Below, piece after piece: positions 20,384 through 32,591 of a stretch of 64,000 nt of DNA (position 1 is its first letter; each line of letters begins with the position of its first letter). A program made the translations under genes and the position numbers. The notes under the pieces are model-generated. The model was not told where the DNA came from. It did no database searches and saw only the letters and a program-made list of their open reading frames with translations. Origin of the DNA: Meconema thalassinum (Eukaryota > Arthropoda > Insecta > Orthoptera > Tettigoniidae); NCBI GenBank assembly GCA_946902985.2, contig OX336388.2, positions 120,753,894 through 120,817,893 of the forward strand. The letters run 5' to 3'.

Positions 20384-21954
20384 TAGCCTATTTTCATTTT
20401 ATGAAAAATAGGCTTATGAGATCACCTTTTGTCCGTGTGTCTGTGTGTGTGATTCGTGTGTATGTCCCCCACTAATAACTTCTAAACGGCTGGAGCGATT
20501 TCAATGAATTTCGGTAAGAGCATAGCACTGTACTGGCCGACCCCGACCCTGACCTTCAAATTTTATTGTGTCTGACCAATCCAACATGGCGGCTGTGCGA
20601 AATATTTCAACAGCATTCAGTATCTCCGAAACAATTACAGACATCACCCTGAAATTTTGTACGGTGATAAAGGGCACTACTAGACGTTTGCCTATGAGAC
20701 TTTCAAAAACCTGATAACTACAAAACCAACAAGGCTGCCAGGTGAAGTTGAGACTTTTAAATATACTTTTCTCGCGATTTAACCATCCTAACGTAATGAA
20801 ACTTGGTACAGCAAATGTTTATACACATTGTAATGCACTGACGTCTGATTTAGTTCAATTGTTAACATAACCTCAAAATGGCGGCTGTGCGAACTATTTC
20901 ACCGGCATTCTATATCTCCGAAGCTATTACAGATATCACCGTGAAATTTTGTACGGTGATAAAGGGCATTGCTACAAGTTTATCTGTGTAACTTTCAAAT
21001 ATCTGTAAAGTACAAAACGAACATGGCGGCCGACCGAAATTGAAACATTTTAATAGACTTTTCTCATGATTTAACCATCTGAGCGCAGTGAAATGTAGTA
21101 CAGTAAATAATTATACATATTGTAATGCACTGGCATCTAATTTAGTTCAATTGTTTACATAACCACAAAATGGAGGCTGTGCGAAATTTTAAAATTAAGT
21201 TTTTATTTCTTGTGCCGTTATCATGCGATCGAAGTGAAAGTTTGAATAATGAACCTATGCAATAATTTTTCTTTAATGGTACATAACTCTATGGCCAATA
21301 CATATAACAATCCAAAATGGCGATCATCCGAAATATCTTGACGGTTCTCAATATCTACGAATCTTTTACAGCAATCAAACTGATATTTTTTTATGTTCAT
21401 AGAGGCTATGAACGTAAGTTCACCTAGGCCTATAGGACTTTCAGTAACCTGGTGAGCACAAATCCAACATGGCAGCGACGCAAAGTATAAATATTTAAAT
21501 GGACGTTTCTCGCGATTTAACCATACGAGTGTAGTGAAACTTTGCACATTAAATGCGTATATAAATATTAATCCACTGGCATCTAATTTATTTAAATTGT
21601 TTTCATAACCCCAAGACGGCAGCTGTGCGAAATTTTAAAATATCGTTTTTACTTCTTGTGTCCTAATCATGCGATTGAAGTTTGAATACCACACGTACAC
21701 AATAATCTTCATGTAATAGAACATAAATATAAATCCAACTTGGCGACCATCTGAAATATTTAGACAGTTCTCAATATCTACGAATCTATAACAACAGGGC
21801 CGATAACCTAGATGTTAGGCCCCTTAAAACAACAATTATCATCATTATCATCTATAACAACAATCAAACTGAAATTTTGTATGTTGATAGAGGCAATTAA
21901 CATGAGTAGGATATATGAAAATAGGCTGTATAGTTCTTCACGGAACTACTTGTT
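20384..21954 (+). mobile_element. Helentron-like element family E1, copy 2
   Basis: It starts with a hairpin, TAGCCTATTTTCAT/ATGAAAAATAGGCTTA. It carries at least four diverged internal segments built on ATGGCGGCTGTGCGAAAT (near 20587, 20878, 21168 and 21617) and ends ATGAAAATAGGCT plus the hairpin TAGTTC...GAACTA-CTTGTT. No open frame encodes a recognisable protein. A 53-bp SINE tail is nested at 21797-21849. Confidence 0.65.
21797..21849 (+). mobile_element. 53-bp SINE family C tail, independently retroposed
   Basis: This is only GGGCCGATAACCTAGATG, TTAGGCCCCTTAAAACAAC and a TCATCATTATC tail. It is flanked by a perfect 13-bp duplication ATCTATAACAACA at 21784-21796 and 21850-21862. The tail alone therefore inserted as a complete event. 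Confidence 0.85.
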
Positions 21955-23318
21955 TTTTGGTGAAATAAAACCGTTGATTTCGGTGTTAAAACTGACGCTA
22001 TTTCGGTGGGTATTTCGCAAATAAAATTGTCATAATGATCAATGTTTCTTCTGAAATCTTCATTATAGTATGGGATAAATAAAACAGATTATGTGATAAG
22101 GGGGTTTTTAAGCTTCTTTGCAATGTGTAGAGTATCGCAGAATGTTATTTGCCGCTTAGAATTATGTTCATTTCCTTCTTTCTTCCTCTTTTTATGCGTT
22201 GTTGAATCTCTGCAGTGTTTATTGCACGTGTCTTTTCACTCCCACTGAATACGAACATTGGAGTATTTACACATTAGAATCTTTCCTGCAGCGTCAAATA
22301 CATAGAACCCCCTCACTGTTGTCTTCCTCGGCCCTCGAGAAAACTGTTGTGACTTTAATTCTCGGCATTTTTATACTTAAATGCTGGATGTTTGCCGATA
22401 GTTTTATCAGTCGCAAACTCGCTCTGATGTATCTACGACCACAACGCCATTTGATGTAATCGATAGCGGATATCGATTTTTATCGATAGCCTTAGAGATC
22501 GCGGAACTGAATACACATTGTTCCGGCGTTGTGGGCGTCTTGAGAATATGCACTATGCAGCACTATCAATCAAATGAGAAGGAGACCACGACGGTCAATT
22601 CCTCAGAGCATTTAAACGTGTAATGGAGAGCTTTTTCGATAATATTTAGCATTTTCGTACCAAGTGGAGTATATTTCATGATTATTTGTGCAATTCGTGC
22701 AATAAATCTGATTTCGTGATATTTTGCGAGTTCATTTTGCTAAAATACGCTACTTTAAAGTACCTACAAGGTCATATATAGGCAAGAAAGGAGGTATGAA
22801 AAAATTTCGCGCGTATCGCTATTACCAAATAATACGGCCCCTAATGATCATATTAGAAATATCTGCATCATAAAGACGTTGGGTCGTTATTGATGCCGTA
22901 TAAAACTAGATGCTGCAAATTGAAGTGATAGAAGCCATTTTTCAGTGTTTCCTAGTTCTAATAACGAAACTATTTCAGTCGTCAACACAAGAAGATGCTG
23001 TACATAAAAGTGTATTATTTTGTGACAGTGTTTTTCATGTTAGGGCATATAAATACTTGTTCTCCCGCCTAATGTAATTGGGCACAAAAATTTGTTTTCC
23101 TTATTAGATGCTGCAAATGAGCACCCATGCCACAATAATCCGGGGGGGGGGGAGTAACTTCTATCCTTCAGTCATTCGATGTCTCCATGAACAAGCCGTT
23201 CAAAAAACACACGAGGCATTTTTTTGTCAATTGGAAACCAAATTGATATGGTACCCTTCAGTCGATCAACACAAAATAATACCAATTACTAGAATATGTG
23301 AAAAGTAATCTAAATAAG
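21955..23318. other. Intronic sequence, no element recognised
   Basis: No gene was recognised. At about 22458-22492 there are three close ATCGAT-type motifs (TAATCGATAG, ATATCGATTT, TTATCGATAG), reminiscent of DRE/BEAF-type sites. A G-run lies near 23142. Confidence 0.4.
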
Positions 23319-23838
23319 GCGACTTCCGTGGCGTAGTTGGTAGCATGCTGAGCTTCTATGCCCAAGGTCGCGGGTTCAAACCCGGCCGAAGTCGTCGGAT
23401 TTTTTTAGGAGCATTAAAATCCCTCAGTATGCCTTCCTTCGGAGGGGAAGTAAAGCCGGCGGGCCCGTGTCATAGATTTATGGCATGTAAAAGAACCTTC
23501 CTCTAACTACAATAATTGTGTGAAGCTAAATTTGTAAGTTAGATTTGATTAATACTCTAAGTTCCAACGTTCGCCACCGGGTGTCGGTTGCGGTGGCATC
23601 TAGTAGTCAAGTTCGCGGCTAGGTGTCGCTGACGGTAGAATTTGGTAACAAAAGTAGGAACTACTTGAAAATTGATCATCTGCAGTCCTTACCTGAATTA
23701 CTGATAACACACACTAATACAGCCATCGCAATTAACACTGGTTATCAAGACAGATTCTATACACACCCAAAGTATACAGAGCTACAAGACTGCGTTGTCT
23801 CAGCCCCTAAACTGAGGAACCAACCAACCAACCTAAAA
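23319..23838 (+). mobile_element. SINE family B copy (plus)
   Basis: The tRNA-like head has A box TGGCGTAGTTGGTAGCATG and B box GGTTCAAACCC. The long body contains the conserved CCTTCCTTCGGAGGGGAAGT segment and ends CCCCTAAACTGAGGAACCAA. Its length near 520 bp matches the 41739-42252 copy. Confidence 0.85.
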
Positions 23839-24209
23839 TAAATTAGATGTGATTAATATATAAACATCAAAAAGAGTTTTGCATAACACTTGTTTGCCAT
23901 GATGCAGAGCGTATATGGGATTGCGGGCGAGGTTATTACAAAAGAGACGGCATTCTGACAAATATCCTGCAGACTTTCTTCGTGTGTGAAAAGAAAGTTA
24001 CAAACTATACGTACAGGCAGGGACGGATTTACACATAGGCTGTATAGGCGGCAGATTTTAGGGGGTGGCAAATTTTGACTAAAATATTTTTAATTTAAAA
24101 TATATATTAAAAAAATAAAAGTTTGAAATCTGAATATGTTCATGCATCTACAAGAGTAATGAGCGCCCCTTAAAGACAATCCAGTACCACCCATGTGACA
24201 CATTATAAG

Positions 24210-24810
24210 ATTGAGAAATAGTGGGTCTTCTGTTTCCGTCTCTGTGTACTGCGCGTTTGTGGTCGAAGCCTCTTTTAGATGGAGACAGGTCTGATTATCT
24301 TGAGGGGCGCTCTGGTTGTTTTGTGTGGCTAGTACCTCTACTATGTTTGGGGTGGCTGGTGACTTTATCGTGGTAGCTTTGCGAATTTCTTTTGTTGCGT
24401 ATGCATGGAGGGCTCCCATTGTGGCTCCTGTTTTTGGTTCTTGCCGGGGGGAGAGAGGTTTTTCCCATCCCCCTGGCTACCGCTTCTTGTACTCTTTCTA
24501 AGAGTCTGGTTTCCATGTTCTGTTTCATTTCCCTATGGATGCTTGCATGGATTCTATAGAGCTTAATAGGTTTTGTATGAGGTCATCTTCTTTCCCTGCT
24601 TTCCGCAGCATTAGTTTGCATTCTTTGCATATCCCCGTGAGTCTGCAGTTAGCCCTCGTAAGCGTGTCTAGTTCGCCTTGCGTCAGACCCGCACATTTCT
24701 TATGTTGCCTTCTTTCGCATGCCTCGCATGTAGCTGAGTCCCCATCTTCATCTGTGCTGCGTTTGCATTTTCTGCAGAGCTCTGTAGGGTCCCTTTCCTC
24801 TTTTTGATGG
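24210..24810 (-). pseudogene. LINE ORF1-like fragment with PHD-type zinc finger
   Basis: The minus strand reads LCRKCKRSTDEDGDSATCEA, then CERRQHKKCAGL and ICKECKLML. This is a C-x2-C...C-x2-C...H-x2-C...C-x2-C PHD-like finger of the kind found in ORF1 of some LINEs. A basic and proline/threonine-rich region follows after a stop. It lies between the hAT terminus and transposase, antisense to the transposase, and was either inserted there or captured by the element. Confidence 0.6.
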
Positions 24811-24890
24811 AACGGGTGATTGGTCTCGGTCCAGTGTGGATTTACTTTGTGTAAGCCTTGTTACGTTTGTAACGGAAGACTGAGTTTGGT

Positions 24891-25050
24891 CCGGTACGGT
24901 TATGTTTCGTACGGAGCTAGACTGCTATGTATGCATCTTTTGTGCGATGACGTTCACAGAAATTGTTCTCCGGTATGGTTATGTTTCATACGAAGCTGGA
25001 CTGCTATGTGTGTATCTTGTGTGAGAGGGCATTCACAGAAATTGTTCTCC
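24891..25050. repeat. Two-copy tandem duplication, 79-bp period
   Basis: CCGGTACGGTTATGTTTCGT at 24891 and CCGGTATGGTTATGTTTCAT at 24970 start two diverged copies that both end in CACAGAAATTGTTCTCC. Confidence 0.75.
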
Positions 25051-25317
25051 AAGTGTTCGAGTTGTTAATTGCTGGAGTTTGGTCTATCGAATCTCACCAA
25101 ATTCTTTGTGAAGACTGGTCTTTGTTTCCTGCTTATTAACTATTATTCACCTTCTTTGTTGCGAGTCTCTTGACGTCTCTTTGATGTTGATCTCTTTTAC
25201 TAATTTATCTAATAGATTGCACATCATTGAACTACAGTTAACTGTCTATAATTCGAATTATCTGAGAGCTAAATTTTGGCACGTCACAACACATTCATTT
25301 TTTGTTTAAACATTGAA

Positions 25318-27850
25318 AATGGATGGGCGTAAAAGATTAAGTGGTGCTCAATGTAGAAAGCAAGCATCTGAAAAGGCTCAAAAACAAGAAAAAGTTTTCG
25401 CTAAAACGCCAAAAATTGATACATTTTTTAAACCTTCAACAAGTGCTCAAAATAATAACTGAATAATGTAAGAAATCAGTTTTTCAAATGCAATGAACTG
25501 AGGTTTTTTGTGCGAGTGTATAGGTCAACAACCATCTTCAGATGTTCGTCCTTCTTGCCCTTCCTCTACTTCTGCCTTCCTGACTGCTACTGACTCTGTA
25601 CCTGAGAATATTGATGTTGAAGAAAATATACCAGATACGGCTCACTCAGATTTACCTACATTTACTGATGAGAATGCAGAAGCAAGTGAAATTGAGAAAA
25701 ATGTGTTTGTATTCAACAGTGATCCGGCTACTTGGATTGCGAATGAATTTTACCAAGAGTACTTTGCATTGAATGGTTACAATCAGAATAAAGATTCTGA
25801 TTTTAAAGAATCCCAACGAGTGTACCCTGAATATAGGAGGTACTTGAACCACTCAGTGTTTAAAAGAAAACATCAGAACAGGGAATAGGGGATCGTAAGT
25901 GGCTTGTTTATTCCAAGAGTAAAGGTTCTGTTTTTTGTGCACCGTATTTGCTCTTTGGAGACACAACTGACGAATTTGCGTTCAGACACGGATTCAATTA
26001 TTGGAAAAACATCCATGACTTGGCTTCTGCCCACGAAAATTCAGATCATAAACAATCTTTCTTAAAATTGTTTGAAAGAGCTAATATACATGGAAGAGTA
26101 GATCATGGTTTAGTACTACAACTTCAAGAAGAAATTTCGTACTGGAAAGAAGTTCTTAAAAGAGTTGTTGCTACTGCCAAAACCTTGGCAAGTCGTGGAC
26201 TCTCATTTAGGGGCACAGGCAGCAATGAGCATTTCGGCGTTCCTAACAATGGATGTTAATAGAATAATTAAGACAATTCGATCTATTTATAGACGAACAT
26301 ATTCGTAATTATGGAGATAAAGGCAGTGGTAGTACAAGCTACCTATCCAAAACTATTTATGAAGAAGTCATCGAAATTATGGCTAAAAAAGTGACGTCTA
26401 AAATAGTTGAAGAAATCAAAACTGCGAAGTACTATTCTATCATTGTGGATTCGACCCCAGACATCTCTCGTATTGACCAACTTTCATTCATTTTACGATA
26501 TGTAAAACCAGGCGGCACTGTTACTGAACGTTTTTTAACTTTACTAGACAATCCAGGTCACAAAGGTGAAGACTTATACGATGCAGGCACATCTACTTTG
26601 AAATCTCATGGCATAGAAATTCTTGATATGAGAGGACAATCTTACGATAACGCTGCCAACATGAAGGGCATATATTCGGGGCTTCAAGCTACAATAAAAA
26701 ACTACAATCCTCTCGCAGAGTACACACCATGCACTGCACATTCGTTGAATTTGGGTGGTACACACGCTGCAAAAAGTTGTACAGAAGCAAGTAAGTTTTT
26801 TGAATTGGTCCAGGAGATGTATAATTTTTTCAGATTCGACAGAAAGATGGTCTGTTTTGCAGCATTTTGCTGATTCAAAATTTGTGAAACTAAAATCATT
26901 GTCTACAACTCGTTGGTCTGCACGTGCTGATGCGGCTTCTGTTCTGGTTGAATTTTGGAACAAAATAATAAATGCTTTATCAGCTTTTGAAGAAAATCCC
27001 AGCGAAAAAGCAATAGTTCGAAATAAAGCTACAGGCCTTCGGAATAATATGGAACGACTAGAAAGTGCATAAATGCAATAGCTTATTTGGTCTGCTTTAC
27101 TTGAACGATTCGATGCTACAAGTCAGAAATTGCAAGCCATGGATACCAGCATTTCAGATATTTTGGATTTGTACAAATCGTTGGTTGGTTTTGTAGAAGA
27201 TGCTCGGAATTTTTTTAACTTAATGAAGAAACAGCACGGAAAATTTCTACCACCCAGGAGTTTGAATAAGACGTTCATAGGAAGAAAGGAAGAAAATTAA
27301 TGTATGAAGATTATGTTGAGCTAGGTGGAAGAGAGAATTTCAGAGTAAATACTTTCTATATAATTTTGGATAGACTCTATAAAGATTTGAAGGACAAATG
27401 CGCCGATTATGGAAGAATTTTTCAAAAATTTATCGCGCTTATCGAATTTGGTACGTTGAATGAACCTGAATTAAGGAAACATGCGGCAACATTACAAGAA
27501 TATTTTCCAAATGATATAGAACAAATATTTATAAACGAGTTGTGCCACTTTCAAAAATATTGCCAAGTAAAAAAAATTGAAAACAACCCGCCTTCAGAAA
27601 TATTAAAATTTATTCGACAGAATGATCTACAGGAGTATTTCCAAATGTTGAAATAGCCTACCGCTTGTTGAACTGCACAGCAGTTACTAACTGCAGTGCC
27701 GAACGCTCGTTTTCATGTTTAAAGCGCATAAAAGACTATTTGAGCTCAACCACGAGCCAGGACTGTTTGGTTTGTCAAATGATTTTGGCAATTGAAGCAG
27801 AATTAATGCCAGATATGACGATATTATCAAACTTTTGCTGAAAAAAAAGC
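25318..27850 (+). pseudogene. hAT transposase relic (zinc finger MYM-type protein 1-like)
   Basis: Start codon near 25318 opens MDGRKRLSGAQCRKQASEKA and TPKIDTFFKPSTSAQ, a usual N-terminus of ZMYM1-like hAT proteins. Then come a TTF-like zone (YPEYRRYLNHSVFKRKHQNR), the RNase H-fold DDE segment with SIIVDSTPDISRIDQLSFIL and MRGQSYDNAANMKGIYSGLQ, and CTAHSLNLGGTHA. The C-terminal dimerisation block, AERSFSCLKRIKDYLSS, reads with a frameshift near 27710. At least five breaks (stops near 25460, 25887, 26259, 27070 and 27656, plus frameshifts) show that it is dead. The family reaction is cut-and-paste transposition. Confidence 0.85.
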
Positions 27851-28074
27851 ACGGAGTAAGATTTTTGTTAGCACACCTAGATTTTAAGTTATACATACAT
27901 ATAAAATTTAATTATACGTGTAAAAAAAATAAACTCTAATTTTAAATAGGTTGCCTTACTAACTACAACTCAAATTTCACACAAACCTAAAAAATGGAGG
28001 GGGGGGGGGGCAATTTTTATTTTGCCTAGGAGCGCCAACAAGTTAAATCCGCCCCTGCGTACAGGAAAACATTT

Positions 28075-28460
28075 GGCCTGTAAACAGGGACTGATATGTG
28101 TTGTAATCTTGCCATCCTGTGACGTTTCAATAAGGAACATGGCCACCACGGGCGTCCAGCAAGGCTCTTACTCGCTGTGACATAGCATAGATCAAGTTGT
28201 CCAGGTCCTCGAGGCCGGCAATCCCACTCTTCGACAACAGCCTCCATGATCTCTTGGCGGGTTATGGGAGGGCGTGGAAGCTGAGCCATGATCTCTTGGC
28301 GGGTTATGGGAGGGCGTGGAAGATGAGCCATGATCTCTTGGCGGGTTATGGGAGGGCGTGGAAGCTGAGCAATAGCACGCTTCAGTATATCCCAGACATG
28401 TTCGACACAGTTCATGTCCCGCGTCATCGCAGGCCTTTCCATTTGTTGCAATGGTGGACT
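28075..28460 (-). pseudogene. Tc1-like transposase C-terminal relic with in-frame triplication
   Basis: The minus strand reads MTRDMNCVEHVWDILKRAI, matching the SPDLNPIEHVWDxLxR block of Tc1 transposases, then VVEEWDCRPRGPGQLD, the usual C-terminal helix. Between them is a three-fold 14-residue repeat (QLPRPPITRQEIMA), absent from the family. Upstream catalytic parts are missing. Confidence 0.7.
28246..28371. repeat. 42-bp tandem triplication
   Basis: Near-identical 42-bp units begin at 28246, 28288 and 28330 (ATGATCTCTTGGCGGGTTAT...). They keep the transposase frame open on the minus strand. Confidence 0.92.
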
Positions 28461-28739
28461 TCTGAAGGAAGTTTAGTACCACCACCGCTCTATGTGGTAA
28501 GTATAAGCAAAACATTTTTTATGCATATATATACAGGGTGTAACTAAATATGTGGGAAAGCTCCGGGGATTCGATAGAGGACGTGACTACAATCAAAACA
28601 CGTCCTGTAAACATATGGTGTATTTGCTTTCGTTTCCGTGTTACAAGCCTTGTTTGCGGTGTATATAACACAGACCGCTTCGCTATGCAGGTTGGTCATT
28701 TGTATTGATAAAGTGTACGTTATTACTTACAGTTCTCTA

Positions 28740-29396
28740 CAGAAGGTGCTCAAATTGGCTATCACGAGCTGTAATGCAGGCGTCTATGCGCCACATCATT
28801 GACTGTCTCACATGCTCCCATATTCCTGGTGTCTGTCGTATCTGCTGACATCCTTGCTCTATTTCCTGACGCAGCATGACCACGTTATGAATAGGTGTGG
28901 CATACAAAGGCTTTTAAATGACCCCATAAGTAGAAGTCTAATAGGTTCATATCGGGAGAACGAGCAGGCCATGGTGTTGGTCCATTTGTTTGGGAATCGC
29001 TGATGTAAAATTGCTTTAGCAGCAAGATCATAATGAGGCGGTGCTCCACCATGCATGAACCACATGCCCTGAATTAAATCCAGTGGAGCATCTTGCAATA
29101 ATCCAGTTAAATCAATCGTTAAAAAGGCGCATTATGACGCTCTTGTCAATGTCCCAGTAAAACGAAAGGACCAATTAATGTGTCACCGATTATCCCAGCC
29201 ACACACATTAATACTGAACTGTTGCTGATGTCTGGTTTGCACAACTTCTCTGAGGTTTGCATCAGCTCCAACATGAGTATTGTGAAAGTTCTGCTCTCCA
29301 TCTCGAGTCAACTTCGCATCATCGATAAACAGAATAGCAGCGAGGAACTGTCGCTCCTGAACACACATCCGTCGTAACCAGGTACAAAATGCTGCT
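28740..29396 (-). pseudogene. Element A transposase, catalytic and C-terminal part
   Basis: The minus strand reads QFLAAILFIDDAKLTRDGEQ and NTHVGADANLREVVQTRHQQ, then GMWFMHGGAPPHYDLAAKAI and WTNTMACSFSRYEPIRLL. This is the DDE/DDD region of an arthropod family related to mariner. The second catalytic acid is replaced by glycine (MHGGAP where MHDGAP is expected) and the SPDLxPLD block is degraded, so it is inactive. The N-terminal HTH part is 8 kb away at 37411-37590. Confidence 0.82.
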
Positions 29397-30409
29397 CTAC
29401 TATAGGATTTTTTATTATGGATACTCGAGTTTAGGCCTTAATTACAACCAAACCAACAGACTGATTGAAAAACGAGTTATACTAATATTTTCCTTGTTTA
29501 ATTCTGCGTTGGACTATATAAGCCAATTATTATCATTTAATATTTTTTTAAAAATTTGTGGTTGTATGAAAAATTGTCTGGGTTTTTGATGGCTTTTCTA
29601 GGAGCCGCTCACTTAAAACTATATACATGGAAAACTACTTGGCTGAGGGTAATGAATTTTAGGTAGATTTCATTAGAAAGCTAACTATTGCAATGGGTAC
29701 CATGTTTCGACTTCCGGAAAATTTCGACATATCTTCGCGTTTCACATCCCCCAGACCCCAAAACCACCGTCAGTTCAAAAGTTTATATATAATTTATGTC
29801 TATATGTATCTATCTATCTATCTATCTATATATATATATCAGTTTCTTGTGGACACGATAACTGCCGTAATTTTGCACCAATCACTTTGAATTTTTTACA
29901 TAATATGTATCCCTATAAAATCTCGGTCGAGTTCGTTAATGGGCAAAATCGGTCGAAGGGGGTGAAAATGGGGGGCTTTTTTCGAAAAAGTGAAATTTCG
30001 CTATAACTCTCTTAATACGTGAAATATCGAATCCATTCAAAGTTCATAATATGTGTCGGATAAGTGCCAAAAATTTATGTCAAATAATTTTTTTGATAGC
30101 ACCAACCATTGACCAAAGGGGTGGAAAAAAGTGGGTTTTTCGGGAAACATTAATGATATCTCTCTTAATAGGCACAATATCAAAACCGTACAAAATGGAA
30201 AATATTCCCCTAATAATTACCAAAAACTTTTGTCTGAAAGAATTTTTGATATGACCCACCATTACGCCAAGGGATGAGAAAAATGATTTCGGAATTTAAA
30301 AAAATGCCAAGTGCCATCAGAGGTTACCATAACAACGCTTTTAAATTGATAAGGGATGATCTATCAGAGGTTGCCAAGACAACGCCATTGACGAGATCAC
30401 ATTCATTTT

Positions 30410-31508
30410 TAGCCTACTTTTCACACTTTTCAAAAATGAGGAAAAAGTAGACTTATAAGATATATCCGGGAAAATGTGTCTGTCCTTCTGTCTGTCTGGC
30501 TGTGTGTGTCCCCCCCTATCAACTCCTAAATGGCTGCAGCAATCGAAACCAAATTTAGTATGAGTAAAGATGTGTACCGGAATATCTCAGGCCCATATTT
30601 GAAAAAGATGCCAGTGCTACCAACTGCTAAAAAAACGCACTAGAAATTTGTGCTCCATGTTGGATATCTTGGAAGGTATACATGGGAGCTATTCTAAAAT
30701 TGGCACACATGTAGATAATACTATTTCAGTTTAATTTCCAGGTGGCCATAAATGACAGCGTTGCCAAAATAATTTTAAGCCTTCTGATAAGTCCAATTTT
30801 TAAATGCATATAACTTCTACACTATCAATTGGATTTCAACCAAATTGTGTATGTAATATGTGTACATAAACATATATGACTGAGTGTATTCTTAAGAGCC
30901 ACCAGGGCTGCCAACTGTTAATAATTGCTCTCTATTTTGTATCCAAATATATCAGAAAGTATGCTAGCCGCCAGCTTTAAACTATGCACACGTAAATTAC
31001 CCGACATTTTACATTAATTTGGAGTAACTTATATACGTCAGTTCTACCAACATGATTCTAAGCCTGCTGATAGGACCAATTTTTAAATACATGTAACTTC
31101 TATACCAAAAAATGGATTTCATCCAAAATTGGCACAAAAATATATAATATTTCAGATTATTTCTGACCAGCACTCGCATGACATTGTTGCCAACATGCTT
31201 TTACGTGTACTAATAGATCCAATGTCTAAATCCATGTAACGTCCTTTGGACTTCAACCACATTTTGTATTCTGTACCTTAGGAGATGGAAGTAAGAATAT
31301 ATTCAGTCACCAGAGCTGCCAACTGTATTGCTCTATTAGGCTACATTATGCCTAGTATACCTTATTTCGAACTAATTAAGTCATTTCGATATTACCCACT
31401 TAATTTCGTCATTATTCTAGATAGGTTCATATACTGTAGATTAATCTATGGCATGAATCTTAATTTTAAGAAAAATAGGCTCTTTAGTTCGTCACGGAAC
31501 TTCTTGTT
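30410..31508 (+). mobile_element. Helentron-like element family E1, copy 3, nested in E2
   Basis: It runs from TAGCCTACTTTTCAC (inverted partner AAAAAGTAGACTTA downstream) to the 3' hairpin TAGTTC...GAACT-TCTTGTT. The other E2 copy, which lacks E1, gives an empty site (ATTCA...ATCTGACTATG around 45408-45425 on the opposite strand). No duplication of target is evident, as expected for Helitron-class insertion. Confidence 0.72.
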
Positions 31509-31524
31509 CCATCTGACTATGAGG

Positions 31525-31905
31525 GAAGCGGCTAACTGGTAGCATGCTGAACTTCTATGCCCAAGGTGCTGGTTCAAAGCCGAACAAAGTCGCCGGATTT
31601 TCTAAGAGCGCTAAAAATCCGTCAGCATGCTTTCCTTCGGAGGGGAAGTTACAACGTTCGTTGCAAGTTGCTGGTTGCAGTGGCATCTAGCAGCCAAGTT
31701 CACAGCTAGGTGTCGTTGACGTTAGTATTTGGTACAAAATTAGGTACTACTACTTAAAATTGACCGTCTGCAGACCTTACCTGAATTACAGACTAATACA
31801 GTCATCACAAATAACACCATTTATCAGACAGATTCTACACACACCCAATGTACACGGGGTTACATGACCACCTTGTCGCAGCCCCTAAACTGAGAAACCA
31901 ACCAA
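31525..31905 (+). mobile_element. SINE family B copy inside E2 (shortened)
   Basis: The A and B boxes are recognisable (GGTAGCATGCTGAAC, GGTTCAAAGCC), but the segment after the GGAGGGGAAGT block is deleted relative to full-length copies. The same SINE occupies the same place in the second E2 copy (45003-45394), so it inserted before E2 duplicated. Confidence 0.82.
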
Positions 31906-32591
31906 CATCTCTGCGGGAGATAAAATTTTGCGTGAAGAAGTAACAGACTGTTAGATAGTTACACATTAGTTCCAAACCTTGCATAAGGACAGTGTGATCA
32001 CAAGTATAACAATTAACCCCAAATGACAAGAAGGTTACCATCCCCATAAGACAGTAAAATGTTAAAAGTATGCATAGAAAGACGAAAAAATGTTAACTAA
32101 CCTCCGATTGTAAAATACTTTCTCGCAATAAATGAGGTCTGATCCTCCTACGAAAACCTGCATATTTTGCCTATTATAGCCTATCCCCTAGTTTGCCCGG
32201 TGAAATCTACCTCCGCCTTCCGGCGTGCCGAGAGGATTTTTTTACATGTTATAGGCACAAGTATTGGTAGTGCAAATCTCAAGTTTGAATTTTTTACAAC
32301 TACCCAATAGAAAGTTCTTCGACTTTTTCTGACTTAACGTTTTCTCAGCCCAGGATAAACGTATAGCAGTGAACTTGGTCTCATTTTGAAGCTCTCATTC
32401 GTGATTATCGGAAACTACGATCGCTGTAAACGTACAGTGTGATGACGAATTTATGAAGAGTAATATTAATGAGAGGTTTTGTGCGTTCTGGCACGTGAGA
32501 TTAAAAGCGAGCGGGCTTGTGAAATCCGGTGCAGTGTTGCCAGGTACCCTCGTCCCGGGCAGTTGTGTAATGGAATGCGAGTGACCTGGCT

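Larger units (their letters stand above)
24018..28057 (+). mobile_element. hAT element 1, complete ends, 8-bp target duplication
   Basis: The left end is CAGGGACGGATTTA and the right end (inverted) is CAGGGGCGGATTTA. A perfect 8-bp duplication CGTACAGG flanks it at 24010-24017 and 28058-28065, diagnostic of hAT. Between the ends lie a decayed ZMYM1-like transposase (25318-27850), a LINE ORF1-like segment (24210-24810) and a short tandem duplication (24891-25050). Confidence 0.93.
29661..32236 (+). mobile_element. Element E2, copy 1, inserted in the left inverted repeat of B
   Basis: E2 begins AGGTAGATTTCATTAG and ends TGAAATCTACCT followed by a strong hairpin (CGCC-TTCC-GGCG inside CCTC...GAGG) and GGA. 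The right inverted repeat of B, which lacks this insertion, gives the exact empty site. There is no clear target duplication, and the flanks are T-rich. It includes a TATC microsatellite near 29810, and it contains E1 copy 3 and a SINE B copy. A second E2 copy is at 44669-46099 in inverse orientation. Confidence 0.78.

Noticed and set aside
23319..23400. tRNA gene
   Set aside because: A and B boxes are present, but there is no complete cloverleaf and the unit recurs fused to a 400-bp body; it is a SINE head. The same reasoning applies at 57658, 58300, 58539 and 61650.
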